From positions 1-64,000 of the forward strand of contig JAGCWA010000002.1 in NCBI GenBank assembly GCA_017962085.1: a stretch of DNA of 64,000 nt, read 5' to 3'. Position 1 is the stretch's first letter. Each line of letters starts with the position of its first letter. A program made the position numbers and the translations under genes. The notes below the pieces were generated by a model. It did no database searches, had not been told where the DNA came from, and saw only the letters and a program-made list of their open reading frames with translations. Positions 43,553 to 52,795 of this stretch are shown here, piece by piece. This stretch comes from Paludibacteraceae bacterium. Its GTDB lineage: Bacteria > Bacteroidota > Bacteroidia > Bacteroidales > Paludibacteraceae.

Positions 43553-45883
43553 ATGAAATTCAAGTTGTCCACTTTGTTTTTATTGCTCATTAGTTTGAGT
43601 GTTTTTGGTGAAGAGCATAAACTGTATGGTACGGTCAAGGAGCGTGATACGGGACTTCCCCTCCCTTCTGCGTCGGTCTCTTGCGACAAGACCACGAAGG
43701 GTGTCTTCACTAACGAGAAGGGGTATTATGAGCTCATGCTCCAGGATGGGAGTTACCTTGTCATGGTGGAGTTCGTCGGATTTAAGACTATATCTAAGAA
43801 GTTGACAATCAACGGAAAGGACAAACGTATGGATTTTGTTCTGGACACTGATTATGAGGATTTGGAGGAGGTGATGGTCTCCAAACATAGGCCGGACGAG
43901 AACGTGGCTATGCCGACCTTGGGAATACAGCGCGTCGATGGTCTTACGATGAAGCGTATGCCTTCGCTTATGGGTGAGGTGGACGTGATCAAGGTAATCC
44001 AGCTTATGCCGGGTGTGCAGAGCGCCGCGGAGGGATCGTCCGGGTTCAGTGTGCGTGGCGGGAAAACGGACCAGAACCTGATTATGCTTGACGAGGCGAG
44101 TCTGTACAACGCTTCCCACATGATGGGTTTCTTCTCCATATTCAATAACGATGTGGTGAGCGAGGCCACCTTGCTGAAGGGGGATATTCCTGCCCAATAT
44201 GGCGGTCGTTTGTCTTCTGTGCTCAAGGTCGACACGAAGGAGGGTTTCCCTTCCAAGATACACGGTTCGGGCGGTGTGGGACTAATATCCAGCCGACTCA
44301 TGCTGGATGTCCCTATTATCTCCAATAAGACCTCTCTGATGGTGGCCGGTAGAAGAACATATGCGGATCTTTTCCTTCCGCTGTCAGGGAATGACGCCCT
44401 TAAAGGGACACGTCTATTCTTCTATGATATGAACGCGAAACTCTCTCATAAGATTGATGGAAACAATAAACTATTTTGGAGCGGTTATTTGGGCACTGAC
44501 AAAATGGGTCTCAAGGATAAGCTTGGGCTGAAGTTCGGCAATACGAACACTACCTTGCGTTGGAATCATAAGTGGAGCCAGAACGCTTCCTCCAATCTTT
44601 CCGTCATCGGTACGAAGTATGATTACAACATAGACGTCTATCTCGCACCGTATGAGTGCTCCATCGATGCGGGCACGAAAGATTGGTCGCTCATGTACGA
44701 CTGGAAGACGAAGACGACAGGCGGAGACCTGCTTTCCGTGGGACTTTCCTCCACCTTCCATCGTTATAACCAGGGGTCCCTCTCCACACCGGAGAAGGCA
44801 CAAGCCTACTACAATCTCTTCGAGGAGGAGAAATTAGAGGTGCGCAAGGCGCTCGAGCATGGTTTGTATGCTTCGTACGAGAAGGATTTCACGAAGAAAT
44901 TCCTCGTCAAATTCGGACTGCGTCTTTCCATGTTCCAAAATATAGGAAAGGAGCGTTTCTATTTGATGGACAGCAGGCATAAGTGCGTCGACACCATCGA
45001 TTACGGGAAAGGCGAGATTTTCAACACGGAGTTCCATGCGGAGCCTCGTTTGGGTATGATGTATAGACTGACGCCTACCTCTTCCCTTAAGGCGGCCTAT
45101 ACGAGGACTGTGCAATATGCGCAGGTCGCGAGCAATTCGACGGGTGGCCTACCCTTCGATATCTGGTTCCCTACGAGCATTAACGTGAAACCGCAGTTGT
45201 GCAACCAATGGTCTGCCGGCTATTTCCGGAATTTCTCGAACAATAAGTACGAGACGTCGGCCGAGGTCTTCTACAAGAGGATGCGGAATGTGATAGACTT
45301 CTGCGACAATGCGGATATTTACGGCAACGAAAAGATTGACGGGGAGATAAGGACAGGAAATGGCTTCGCATACGGTTTGGAGGTGATGCTGAAGAAAAGC
45401 AGCGGTCGTCTGACGGGCTGGCTAAGCTATACGTACGCGCACTCGTATCAGACCATCGAGGAGATCAATTTCGGGGAAAGATACAGGTCGCCGTTCGACC
45501 GGCCCCATAACCTCACGGCAGTTCTCAGCTTCGATATCACGAAACGGCTAAACGCCTCCGCGAACTGGGTCTTCATGAGCGGTCAGCCTTGTACCAACCC
45601 ATATGGCAAGTATACCGTCGAAAACACTTCGTATGCCATCTACACGGGGTACAGGAATCAAAGCAACTACCCTAGCTATCACAGATTGGATTTCTCCCTC
45701 ACTTGGAAGACCAGAAAAAAGAAGAAATGGGAGAGCGAGTGGAACCTTTCCCTCTACAACGCATACGCTAGGCATAACACTTGGGCCGTCCTCTTCACGC
45801 CAGATGGAGATAACGGCATAAGCACCACAAAAATGTATTTGTTTTCTATTGTACCATCTATTTCATATAATTTCAAATTCTGA
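43553..45883 (+). CDS. TonB-dependent receptor with carboxypeptidase-regulatory-like N-terminal domain
   Basis: 776 residues. Signal peptide (about 1-20), a CarboxypepD_reg-like beta domain (about 24-105; LYGTVKERDTGLPLPSASVS), a plug (VIKVIQLMPGVQSAAEGSSG, GFSVRGGKTDQN, GDIPAQYGGRLSSVLKV) and a 22-strand barrel ending in SYNFKF. It imports an unknown ligand across the outer membrane. The DUF4249 gene begins inside its stop codon (ATGA overlap), the usual partner arrangement in Bacteroidetes. No SusD is present. Confidence 0.94.
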   Translation: MKFKLSTLFLLLISLSVFGEEHKLYGTVKERDTGLPLPSASVSCDKTTKGVFTNEKGYYELMLQDGSYLVMVEFVGFKTISKKLTINGKDKRMDFVLDTDYEDLEEVMVSKHRPDENVAMPTLGIQRVDGLTMKRMPSLMGEVDVIKVIQLMPGVQSAAEGSSGFSVRGGKTDQNLIMLDEASLYNASHMMGFFSIFNNDVVSEATLLKGDIPAQYGGRLSSVLKVDTKEGFPSKIHGSGGVGLISSRLMLDVPIISNKTSLMVAGRRTYADLFLPLSGNDALKGTRLFFYDMNAKLSHKIDGNNKLFWSGYLGTDKMGLKDKLGLKFGNTNTTLRWNHKWSQNASSNLSVIGTKYDYNIDVYLAPYECSIDAGTKDWSLMYDWKTKTTGGDLLSVGLSSTFHRYNQGSLSTPEKAQAYYNLFEEEKLEVRKALEHGLYASYEKDFTKKFLVKFGLRLSMFQNIGKERFYLMDSRHKCVDTIDYGKGEIFNTEFHAEPRLGMMYRLTPTSSLKAAYTRTVQYAQVASNSTGGLPFDIWFPTSINVKPQLCNQWSAGYFRNFSNNKYETSAEVFYKRMRNVIDFCDNADIYGNEKIDGEIRTGNGFAYGLEVMLKKSSGRLTGWLSYTYAHSYQTIEEINFGERYRSPFDRPHNLTAVLSFDITKRLNASANWVFMSGQPCTNPYGKYTVENTSYAIYTGYRNQSNYPSYHRLDFSLTWKTRKKKKWESEWNLSLYNAYARHNTWAVLFTPDGDNGISTTKMYLFSIVPSISYNFKF

Positions 45884-46797
45884 TGAATAAACGATCTTCC
45901 ATATTACTTTCTTTCTCCTTGTTGCTCGTGGCATTTTGCTCGTGCGAGGAGGATATCATCATCGACACGGAGACGGGTGATCCCAAAATAGGCATCTATG
46001 GTGGCATTACGACGGAAAAGAAGCCGCATCGCATCACTATCAGCCGCACCTCCGATTTCTATTCGGACGAAGAGATCGAGATGATTTCCGGCGCCCATCT
46101 TTTCATTGTGGACCAGAACACGTCCGACACGTTTTACTTGGCGGAACGTTCTCCGGGTGTGTATGAGACCGATTCGGTGGCGGGGGTGATCAACCATTCA
46201 TACAGGCTGGATGTCAGTTTGACCGAACATGGCGAGGATATGCACTTCTTCGCCGAAAGCATGATCGATACTTGTCCGAGTCGGATCGACTCTGTCCAGA
46301 TCCTCAAATACACTATGTTTGAAGAAGTGGTGGATGAAGTGTATAAGGTTTGCCCATTTTTCCAGACCACAGAGAAGAACATCTATTACTTGTTTGACTT
46401 GTCCATTAACGATCGTGTCATCACCGACACGCTTTCATGGAAAGTACGTCTGCATTTGGGCGCCATGAGCGGTTTGTATTATAACGGCGAGGAGATGGCC
46501 ATGATTTATAAGGAGCTCAACGTATATCCTCATGGAATCTTTTATCTGGACCAGACTTTGACGAAGGAGACGCTTCACATCGGGGATATAGTCCACCTCA
46601 CGATGTATGGTATACCAAGCGGATATGCAGGCTATTTGAACGATATAGAAAGCAGTATCGGCAGCAATCCGTTGATGGGTAGTCCGACCAATGTCAGAAC
46701 CAATATCAAGGGAAAAGAAAAAGAGGCTGTCGGGTATTTCTACGCAGCCTCTTGTGTCCATTTTTATCAGATAATCAGCAAACTTCCTGAGGAATAG
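45883..46797 (+). CDS. DUF4249 lipoprotein, partner of TonB receptor
   Basis: 304 residues. Lipoprotein signal ends FCSC. The DUF4249 pattern is visible in the strand-rich start (DPKIGIYGGITTEKKPHRI), SGAHLFIVDQ and GVYETDSVAGVINHSYRLDV. Members accompany TonB-dependent receptors and are thought to help capture a ligand at the surface. Its start overlaps the receptor stop (ATGA). Its 3' end overlaps the convergent DUF4301 gene by 23 bp. Confidence 0.9.
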   Translation: MNKRSSILLSFSLLLVAFCSCEEDIIIDTETGDPKIGIYGGITTEKKPHRITISRTSDFYSDEEIEMISGAHLFIVDQNTSDTFYLAERSPGVYETDSVAGVINHSYRLDVSLTEHGEDMHFFAESMIDTCPSRIDSVQILKYTMFEEVVDEVYKVCPFFQTTEKNIYYLFDLSINDRVITDTLSWKVRLHLGAMSGLYYNGEEMAMIYKELNVYPHGIFYLDQTLTKETLHIGDIVHLTMYGIPSGYAGYLNDIESSIGSNPLMGSPTNVRTNIKGKEKEAVGYFYAASCVHFYQIISKLPEE

Positions 46798-48328
46798 ACT
46801 GGTGCTCAGGGCGCAGCAGGTCGTTGATGACCTTGACTGGGCAGAATGTCTCGATGGGTACTTCCACGAATATCGTGTTCCAATCGGACATGGCTCCGTT
46901 CCATAGGCCTGGAAGCTCCAGCGCTTTCAAATCCTTTCCATTCTTGGATTTTAGGGAAATGAAGCCTGTGTTCGGGTCCACATATTTTGTGAGGTCATAT
47001 TTCTCCCCTTTGTGGTTTTTCACGCTGCATACGATGTCCACCGGGTTGAAGTGCGTCGCATTTTTGTGGATGGCCATCTGCTCTTCGTTGTTTTCGTCGA
47101 ATTGGGAGCTCTCCAGAATCTGTGCGGAGACGGTTCCGTTCGGGTTTTGGCACATGTATGGTCCACCGCCCGGCTCCCCTTGGTTTTTCACCATGCCGCA
47201 GACGCGCAATGGTCTGTCGAGAACCATCTTCAGATAGCTGATTTTGTCCGCCTTCGTCTCCAATGGATTGAATTTGTTGGTGACGCATAGCTTTTTTTGG
47301 CAGAAGTCCAGCATCTTCTGTATGTTGTCGTCGGAGAGTGAGTTGTTGGATTCCAGTGCGGAGAGATACTCGAAGATGGTCTTCTGCAGTTTCACCAACA
47401 TGCCCGCCAAGACGAATTTGTTTTCGATGGTTGGTTGCTTGTATATATCAGGAGAGACGTTATCGATATTTTTTATGAAGATGACGTCCGCGTCGATATC
47501 GTTCAAGTTGGCCAGCAATGCGCCATGTCCGCCTGGGCGGAATACCAGATTGCCGTCTTCGCCTCGCAACGGGTTGTTGTCCAAGTCCACCGCGATCGTG
47601 TCCGTCGCTTGGTCCTGTACGGAGAACTCCACGTTGAAAGTGGCTCCATAGCGGTAAGAAAGGTTGTCTTTCTTGCTTTCCCACAATGCCTTGAAGTAAG
47701 GGATATGCTCTTCCGAAACCGTAAATTGGAGGTTCACCTCACCCCTGCTGTTCTTGGCGTACATCGTGCTTTCCACCAAATGCTCCTCGAAAGGGGTGCG
47801 TGCGCCATCCGCGTAATCATGGAATAGCAGCAATCCCTTTGGCAGGAATCCGTAGTTCAACCCTTTCCTTCCTAGGAGGTTGTTGACGATATCCAAGTAC
47901 CTTCCCCGCTCTTTCAGCGCCAGGGCGTCAATGCCCTCGTTGCGTTTGCACCTTGAGTTCAAAGCCGAAAGGAAGGCGAAGTTTTCCAGGTTATCGAAAA
48001 AATATTTCACATCCTTATCGTTCAATTCGTTTTTCTCCTTCGCAAGGAATCCGTGGAGGCTTTTGAACATACGACTCGCCGCTCCTGAGGAGGGGACGAA
48101 TTTTACAATCATCTTGTTTTGCGTCAGATAGTTACGCCATACATCAATACATTCTTTTCGGTCAGATTCTTCCAAAACAGAGATTCCGTCAGACACGACA
48201 GCGGCCCGCTCAACTCTAATGAACGGGAATCCGTTCTTGAATCGAGACAACTGTTCTTCTAACGTCTCTTTGGAAATACCCTTTTCTTCTAAGTAGTTTA
48301 TATCCACATCCGTCAACATCATGCTCAA
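46775..48328 (-). CDS. DUF4301 family protein
   Basis: 517 residues, the normal length of DUF4301 proteins, which are nearly restricted to Bacteroidetes and uncharacterised. Motifs I associate with the family: KFVPSSGAASRMFKSL (about 77-92), FLPKGLLLFHDY, FRPGGHGALLANLNDIDADV (about 262-281) and GEPGGGPYMCQNPNGT. The middle has a nucleotidyltransferase-like flavour (GGHGAL, IKNIDNV), so a sugar-nucleotide role is conceivable. Cytoplasmic, no signal peptide. Convergent 23-bp overlap with the DUF4249 gene. Confidence 0.9.
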   Translation of the reverse strand: MSMMLTDVDINYLEEKGISKETLEEQLSRFKNGFPFIRVERAAVVSDGISVLEESDRKECIDVWRNYLTQNKMIVKFVPSSGAASRMFKSLHGFLAKEKNELNDKDVKYFFDNLENFAFLSALNSRCKRNEGIDALALKERGRYLDIVNNLLGRKGLNYGFLPKGLLLFHDYADGARTPFEEHLVESTMYAKNSRGEVNLQFTVSEEHIPYFKALWESKKDNLSYRYGATFNVEFSVQDQATDTIAVDLDNNPLRGEDGNLVFRPGGHGALLANLNDIDADVIFIKNIDNVSPDIYKQPTIENKFVLAGMLVKLQKTIFEYLSALESNNSLSDDNIQKMLDFCQKKLCVTNKFNPLETKADKISYLKMVLDRPLRVCGMVKNQGEPGGGPYMCQNPNGTVSAQILESSQFDENNEEQMAIHKNATHFNPVDIVCSVKNHKGEKYDLTKYVDPNTGFISLKSKNGKDLKALELPGLWNGAMSDWNTIFVEVPIETFCPVKVINDLLRPEHQSIPQEVC

Positions 48329-48382
48329 TTAATTTTCTGCTAATATAGGGAAAAAACATGTATGAATCAATAGCAAAATGGT

Positions 48383-48390
48383 TATTTTTG
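48383..48390 (+). promoter_or_regulatory. -7 element of the radical SAM gene
   Basis: TATTTTTG, an exact TAnnTTTG match, 27 nt before the ATG. Confidence 0.4.
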
Positions 48391-48417
48391 TAAAAACATG
48401 GAAGTATTTCGCAAAAT

Positions 48418-49359
48418 ATGTCTCAATATTATAAAAGATACTCGGATTATTCAACTTATTTGGCGGGGATTTTCCCCCATAAAATGCAAAAGATTTCTGT
48501 CAATGGAGGGTTTTCGTGCCCCAACCGCGACGGAAAAATATCTTTAGGAGGGTGCACTTACTGCAACAACCGGACTTTCCATCCTGATTATTGCCAGCCT
48601 TCCAAAACGATTACCGAACAGATTGAGGAGGGTATCGCCTTTTTCTCCCAAAAATACAAGTCCATGCGCTATCTGGCCTATTTCCAATCATATACCAATA
48701 CGTACGGGGAGACGGATCGTCTCATGGAAAAGTACGAGGAGGCGCTCTCCCACCCGCTTGTGGACGGCCTTATCCTTGGTACGAGGCCCGATTGCATGGC
48801 GGACGACCTTTTGTCTCGCCTGTCTGACCTCTCACTGCGGAAGTATGTGATGGTCGAATATGGTGTGGAGTCTACGGATGACGACACGTTGCGCCTTGTG
48901 AATCGAGGGCACTCCTTTGAGGTGGCGCGGACGACGATCAATCGTACAGCCTCCGCGGGTGTGCATACTTGTGCGCATCTGATCCTCGGATTGCCGAAGG
49001 AAAGCAGAGAGACGATGCTGGAACATGCGCGTAGAATGGCGGAATTGCCCCTGGAAACGATCAAACTGCACCAACTGCAGCTGATCAAGGGGACGGTGAT
49101 GGCACGGCAGCAGGAGGAGCATCCTGAGTGGTTTCACCTCTTCACGGCGGACGAGTATATCGACCTTGTCATCGATTTCCTTGAGTTATTGCCTCCTGCG
49201 ATGGTGGTCGAAAGGTTTGTTTCCCAGTCTCCCAAGGATTTGCTCATCGCACCTGATTGGGGACTGAAGAATTACGAGTTCACCGCCAAGTTGGAAAAAC
49301 GTTTGGCGGAACGGGACACTTATCAGGGGAGGCTCTTCACCGGTCATGTGAATCCGTAA
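48418..49359 (+). CDS. TIGR01212 family radical SAM protein (YhcC-like)
   Basis: 313 residues. The 4Fe-4S cluster region is GGFSCPNRDGKISLGGCTYC (about 31-50), the spacing specific to this family. AdoMet-domain elements follow: YFQSYTNTYG, LGTRPDCM, YVMVEYGVES and THLILGLP-equivalent CAHLILGLPKE. The C-terminus has LHQLQLIKGT and ERFVSQSPKDLLIAPDWG. The substrate is not established; the family is related to tRNA-modifying radical SAM enzymes. It converges on phoH with a terminator in between. Confidence 0.93.
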   Translation: MSQYYKRYSDYSTYLAGIFPHKMQKISVNGGFSCPNRDGKISLGGCTYCNNRTFHPDYCQPSKTITEQIEEGIAFFSQKYKSMRYLAYFQSYTNTYGETDRLMEKYEEALSHPLVDGLILGTRPDCMADDLLSRLSDLSLRKYVMVEYGVESTDDDTLRLVNRGHSFEVARTTINRTASAGVHTCAHLILGLPKESRETMLEHARRMAELPLETIKLHQLQLIKGTVMARQQEEHPEWFHLFTADEYIDLVIDFLELLPPAMVVERFVSQSPKDLLIAPDWGLKNYEFTAKLEKRLAERDTYQGRLFTGHVNP

Positions 49360-49397
49360 GTTCCTTGGCCTAAAAAATTAATCCTTGTGGAAATAAA

Positions 49398-49429
49398 AAG
49401 GGCGTTCGACATCTTCGTCAAACGCCCTT
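49398..49429. terminator. Bidirectional terminator
   Basis: AAGGGCGTT (49398-49406) pairs with AACGCCCTT (49421-49429). It lies between the convergent radical SAM and PIN-PhoH genes. Confidence 0.75.
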
Positions 49430-49454
49430 GGTCTATACCGTTTAGGTGATTGTC

Positions 49455-50789
49455 TTAAAGCAATGTGCTGGCCAACTCGGAGAGGTAACTTCTCTCGCCC
49501 TTGATCAGGTTCACGTGGGCGAATATGTTTTGCCCGCGCATCTTGTCGATCATGTAGACGAGTCCGTTGGACTGCATATCCAAGTAAGGGGTATCGATCT
49601 GCTGCACGTCGCCGCAGAATACCATCTTACAGCCCTCTCCTGCCCTCGTGATAATGGTTTTCACCTCATGTGGGGTCAGGTTCTGCGCCTCGTCCGCGAT
49701 GAAGTAGGTGTTGCTCAAGCTCCTACCACGGATGAAGGCCAACGCCTCGATGATCAGTTGCTCGCTCTTCTGCATGTCATCCAAGAGCTTCAGTTCCTTG
49801 CTGCTTGGGCCGAACTGATGTTTGATGACGTTCAGGTTATCGAACAGAGGCTGCATGTAAGGAGCGACCTTCTGCTTCTCGTCGCCTGGTAGGAAGCCCA
49901 AGTCCTTGTTGGACATCGCCACGATAGGACGCGCCAAGAGGATTTGTTTGTACTTCTCGTGCTGTTGCAGCGCAGCTGCCAAGGCCAGCAAGGTCTTACC
50001 CGTTCCGGCCCTTCCTGTGATGGCCACCAGCTTGATGTCGTCATCCAGCAGGGCGTTCAGGGCGAACGATTGTTCCGCGTTTCTTCCCTCGATGCCGAAA
50101 GCTTTCTCTTTCTTCACCTTCTCCACCAACTTTGTATTGGCGTTGTAGCGTGCCATCACGGTCGAACGGCTGCTCTTCATGATGAAGCACTCGTTAGCGC
50201 CCACTTCACCGTCCAACTTGAAGTCGTCGAGCGGCAGGCCTGTCGGTGAGGCGTAGAGCTTGTCTATCATGTCCGCATCCACATTGTCGAATACGGTCTG
50301 AGCCTTGTCGAACACGTCTACGTTGGTCACTTTGTCCGTGCTGTAGTCTTCCGCCTCCATGCCCAATGACCTTGCCTTCATACGAAGGTTCACGTCTTTG
50401 GAGACGAGGATGGTCTTCACCTTCGGGAATTTCGTGGCGACAATGTCCACCACAGCCAATATCTTGTGGTCTGGAATCTTTTCGGAGAACGCCTTGGCGA
50501 TCTTCTCCGGATACTCCGAATTCGTCACAATGAATAGTTTTCCGAGTCCTGCTCCCAAATTCACACCCTTCTGGAAAATGTCTTTGCTACCGCTTATGGA
50601 ATCTAGCTCGCGTACGAATTCACGCGCGTTGAAGTTGATCTGATCATTTCCTTTTTTGAATTTGTCCAACTCCTCTAAGACGACAATCGGAAGGTATATG
50701 TCATTGTCCTGAAAGTTGTAAATACACTTGTAATCGTGAAGGATAACGTTGGTATCCAATACGAAATTTTTCTTAGCGCCCATGGTCAT
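49455..50789 (-). CDS. PIN-PhoH ATPase (PhoH2 type)
   Basis: 444 residues (start Met1 at 50789 or Met3 at 50783). N-terminal PIN RNase domain: FVLDTNVILHD (Asp12), and later acidic residues near 100-120. C-terminal PhoH ATPase: ITGRAGTGKTLLALAAALQQ with Lys265, then ARPIVAMSNKDLGFLPG and IADEAQNLTPHEVKTIITRAG split over about 370-392. PIN-PhoH proteins such as PhoH2 of mycobacteria combine RNA unwinding with RNase activity. Its target here is unknown. Divergent from folC. Confidence 0.93.
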   Translation of the reverse strand: MTMGAKKNFVLDTNVILHDYKCIYNFQDNDIYLPIVVLEELDKFKKGNDQINFNAREFVRELDSISGSKDIFQKGVNLGAGLGKLFIVTNSEYPEKIAKAFSEKIPDHKILAVVDIVATKFPKVKTILVSKDVNLRMKARSLGMEAEDYSTDKVTNVDVFDKAQTVFDNVDADMIDKLYASPTGLPLDDFKLDGEVGANECFIMKSSRSTVMARYNANTKLVEKVKKEKAFGIEGRNAEQSFALNALLDDDIKLVAITGRAGTGKTLLALAAALQQHEKYKQILLARPIVAMSNKDLGFLPGDEKQKVAPYMQPLFDNLNVIKHQFGPSSKELKLLDDMQKSEQLIIEALAFIRGRSLSNTYFIADEAQNLTPHEVKTIITRAGEGCKMVFCGDVQQIDTPYLDMQSNGLVYMIDKMRGQNIFAHVNLIKGERSYLSELASTLL

Positions 50790-50894
50790 ACAATTTAAGT
50801 GTTAATCATTATTTTTTTTGAAGGAAATAATCCTTACCTTCGTATTGGTAAAGTTAGTGATTATTTTGAAAAAACAAAGCATATTGATCTAAAA

Positions 50895-52172
50895 ATGACA
50901 TATCAGGAGACAATTGAGTATATATTCAGCCGCATGCCGAGTTTTCAGACGGTCGGCTCCTCTGGTTATAAGCCAGGCATTGAGAGTATGAAGACGATGG
51001 ATGCCTATTTCGGACATCCGCATGAATCATTCCGCACGATACATGTCGCCGGTACGAACGGTAAGGGGTCTGTCTCCCATACCCTAGCCTCCATCCTGCA
51101 ATCCGCGGGCTATAAGGTCGGTTTGTTCACCTCGCCCCATCTGCGCGACTTCCGGGAGCGTATACGGGTGAACGGAGAGATGGTGTCGGAAGAGTTCGTC
51201 GTGGAGTTCGTGGAGGCGCATCGTGCCTTGATCGAGAAGGTTTGCCCCTCTTTCTTCGAGGTGAACGTGGCCATCGCCTTCGATTACTTCAGACAGGAGC
51301 AGGTGGACGTGGCCGTGATTGAGGTCGGACTGGGTGGCAGGCTGGACAGCACGAACATCATAACGCCTGACCTCTGTGTCATCACCAATATCAGCATGGA
51401 CCACATGAATCTGCTGGGCGATACGCTGGAGCAGATCGCCGCGGAGAAGGCTGGCATCATCAAGGAGGGAATCCCTGTCGTGATCGGTGAGGCGGAGGGC
51501 TCCGTCAAGGAGGTGTTCCAACGCAAGGCGGAGGAGGTGAACACACGTATTTGTTTCGCTCCTCAGGAGGATTGCGAGTTCATCGGTATGGAGGCTTCAT
51601 ACAAGCAGCCGTTCCAGTTGCTCCGTGTGGGGGACGAACTGGTGCGTACGCCTCTACTAGGTATTTACCAGCGAAAGAACATGACGACCGTCTTGAGCGC
51701 TGTGAAGGAGTTGCGGCATTTAGGTTACCATATCCCTCGTGACGTCATGCGCCATGGCATCGAGCACACGTTGGACCAGACCCACCTGATGGGGCGCTGG
51801 CAACGATTGAAGGAGACCCCTTATGTGGTGTGCGATACGGGCCATAACGTGGGCGGTATCCAGTATGTCGCGCAACAGCTGGAGAGCCTGCCTTGCAAGA
51901 CCTTGCGCATTGTCTTTGGCATGGTGGGCGACAAGGATGTGAGCCATGTGCTGGAGCTTTTGCCGAAACAGGCTGTCTACTATTTCACGAAAGCCAATAG
52001 CAAACGGGCGATGCCGGAGACGAAGCTGAAGGAACTCGCCGAGCAGAAAGGGTTGAAAGGAAAGGCCTACCCTAGCGTGGTTGAGGCGTACCAAGCCGCA
52101 TTGGACGAGGCCGATGACGAGGATGTGATCTATGTCGGCGGCAGTACCTATGTGGTGGCGGAGATCGTTTGA
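50895..52172 (+). CDS. folC: Folylpolyglutamate synthase / dihydrofolate synthase
   Basis: 425 residues from the ATG at 50895 (MTYQETIEYIFSRMP); upstream in-frame codons lie in the promoter region. Signatures: HVAGTNGKGSVSHTLASIL (ATP loop), GLFTSPHLRDFRERI, IEVGLGGRLDSTN, TNISMDHMNLLGDTLEQIA and DTGHNVGGIQYV. It adds glutamate to dihydropteroate and/or folates. Mur-ligase fold, cytoplasmic. The tRNA cluster follows behind its own promoter. Confidence 0.95.
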   Translation: MTYQETIEYIFSRMPSFQTVGSSGYKPGIESMKTMDAYFGHPHESFRTIHVAGTNGKGSVSHTLASILQSAGYKVGLFTSPHLRDFRERIRVNGEMVSEEFVVEFVEAHRALIEKVCPSFFEVNVAIAFDYFRQEQVDVAVIEVGLGGRLDSTNIITPDLCVITNISMDHMNLLGDTLEQIAAEKAGIIKEGIPVVIGEAEGSVKEVFQRKAEEVNTRICFAPQEDCEFIGMEASYKQPFQLLRVGDELVRTPLLGIYQRKNMTTVLSAVKELRHLGYHIPRDVMRHGIEHTLDQTHLMGRWQRLKETPYVVCDTGHNVGGIQYVAQQLESLPCKTLRIVFGMVGDKDVSHVLELLPKQAVYYFTKANSKRAMPETKLKELAEQKGLKGKAYPSVVEAYQAALDEADDEDVIYVGGSTYVVAEIV

Positions 52173-52270
52173 CTCGTTGTTTTACAATTCAATAGCACTG
52201 ATTGCATCAATCCTCTTCCCTTCCCTAACATCCAAAAACGCATTTTGTTGAAAAAAAATGCGTCGTTTCC

Positions 52271-52301
52271 TTTGGATATTTCGAAAATAGCACTACTTTT
52301 G
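52271..52301 (+). promoter_or_regulatory. Promoter of the tRNA-Val cluster
   Basis: TTTG (52271-52274), 19-nt spacer, TACTTTTG (52294-52301). Both boxes match consensus; the first tRNA begins 52 nt later. Confidence 0.7.
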
Positions 52302-52352
52302 CAACGCTTTTCAGGGGAGAAGCCTTGTGAAAAAGAGCAAGAATGTGCTTTC

Positions 52353-52427
52353 GGTCTTATAGCTCAGTTGGTTTAGAGCATCTGCCTTACAAGCAGAGGG
52401 TCCTAGGTTCGAATCCTAGTGGGACCA
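52353..52427 (+). tRNA. tRNA-Val (UAC), copy 1
   Basis: 75 nt. Acceptor GGTCTTA/TGGGACC with two G-U pairs, D-stem GCTC/GAGC, anticodon stem TCTGC/GCAGA with loop CTTACAA (anticodon TAC), T-stem CTAGG/CCTAG with loop TTCGAAT. CCA is not encoded. Confidence 0.95.
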
Positions 52428-52504
52428 CAGAAAGATACATCGGAGGTCCGGAGGACGCTTCGGAGGTTGAAAAAATCACTTCGGTGTTAGTTTAGAGGAT
52501 TAAA

Positions 52505-52579
52505 GGTCTTATAGCTCAGTTGGTTTAGAGCATCTGCCTTACAAGCAGAGGGTCCTAGGTTCGAATCCTAGTGGGACCA
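52505..52579 (+). tRNA. tRNA-Val (UAC), copy 2
   Basis: Identical in sequence to copy 1, 152 bp further on. The spacer between copies is also related, so the unit is a tandem duplication. Confidence 0.95.
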
Positions 52580-52657
52580 CAGAAAGGTACATCGGAGGTT
52601 TCGGAGAGCGTTCCGAGGGTGAAAAACCGATTCGGTGTCTGTTTAGAGAGAATAGAA

Positions 52658-52732
52658 GGTCTTATAGCTCAGTTGGTTTAGAGCATCTGCCTTACAAGCA
52701 GAGGGTCCTAGGTTCGAATCCTAGTGGGACCA
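52658..52732 (+). tRNA. tRNA-Val (UAC), copy 3
   Basis: Identical to copies 1 and 2, 153 bp after copy 2. A terminator begins 10 nt downstream. Confidence 0.95.
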
Positions 52733-52741
52733 CAGAAATGG

Positions 52742-52768
52742 AGCCGCCTAGTCAGGGTGGCTTTTTTG
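52742..52768 (+). terminator. Terminator of the tRNA operon
   Basis: AGCCGCC (52742-52748) pairs with GGTGGCT (52756-52762), followed by a T-run. It ends 28 nt before ispD. Confidence 0.75.
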
Positions 52769-52795
52769 TTTATCCAAAACGTATATGGTTACCGA

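Noticed and set aside
52353..52732. CRISPR-like regular repeats
   Set aside because: Three 75-nt repeats fold into complete tRNA-Val cloverleaves; spacers are related to each other, not unique.
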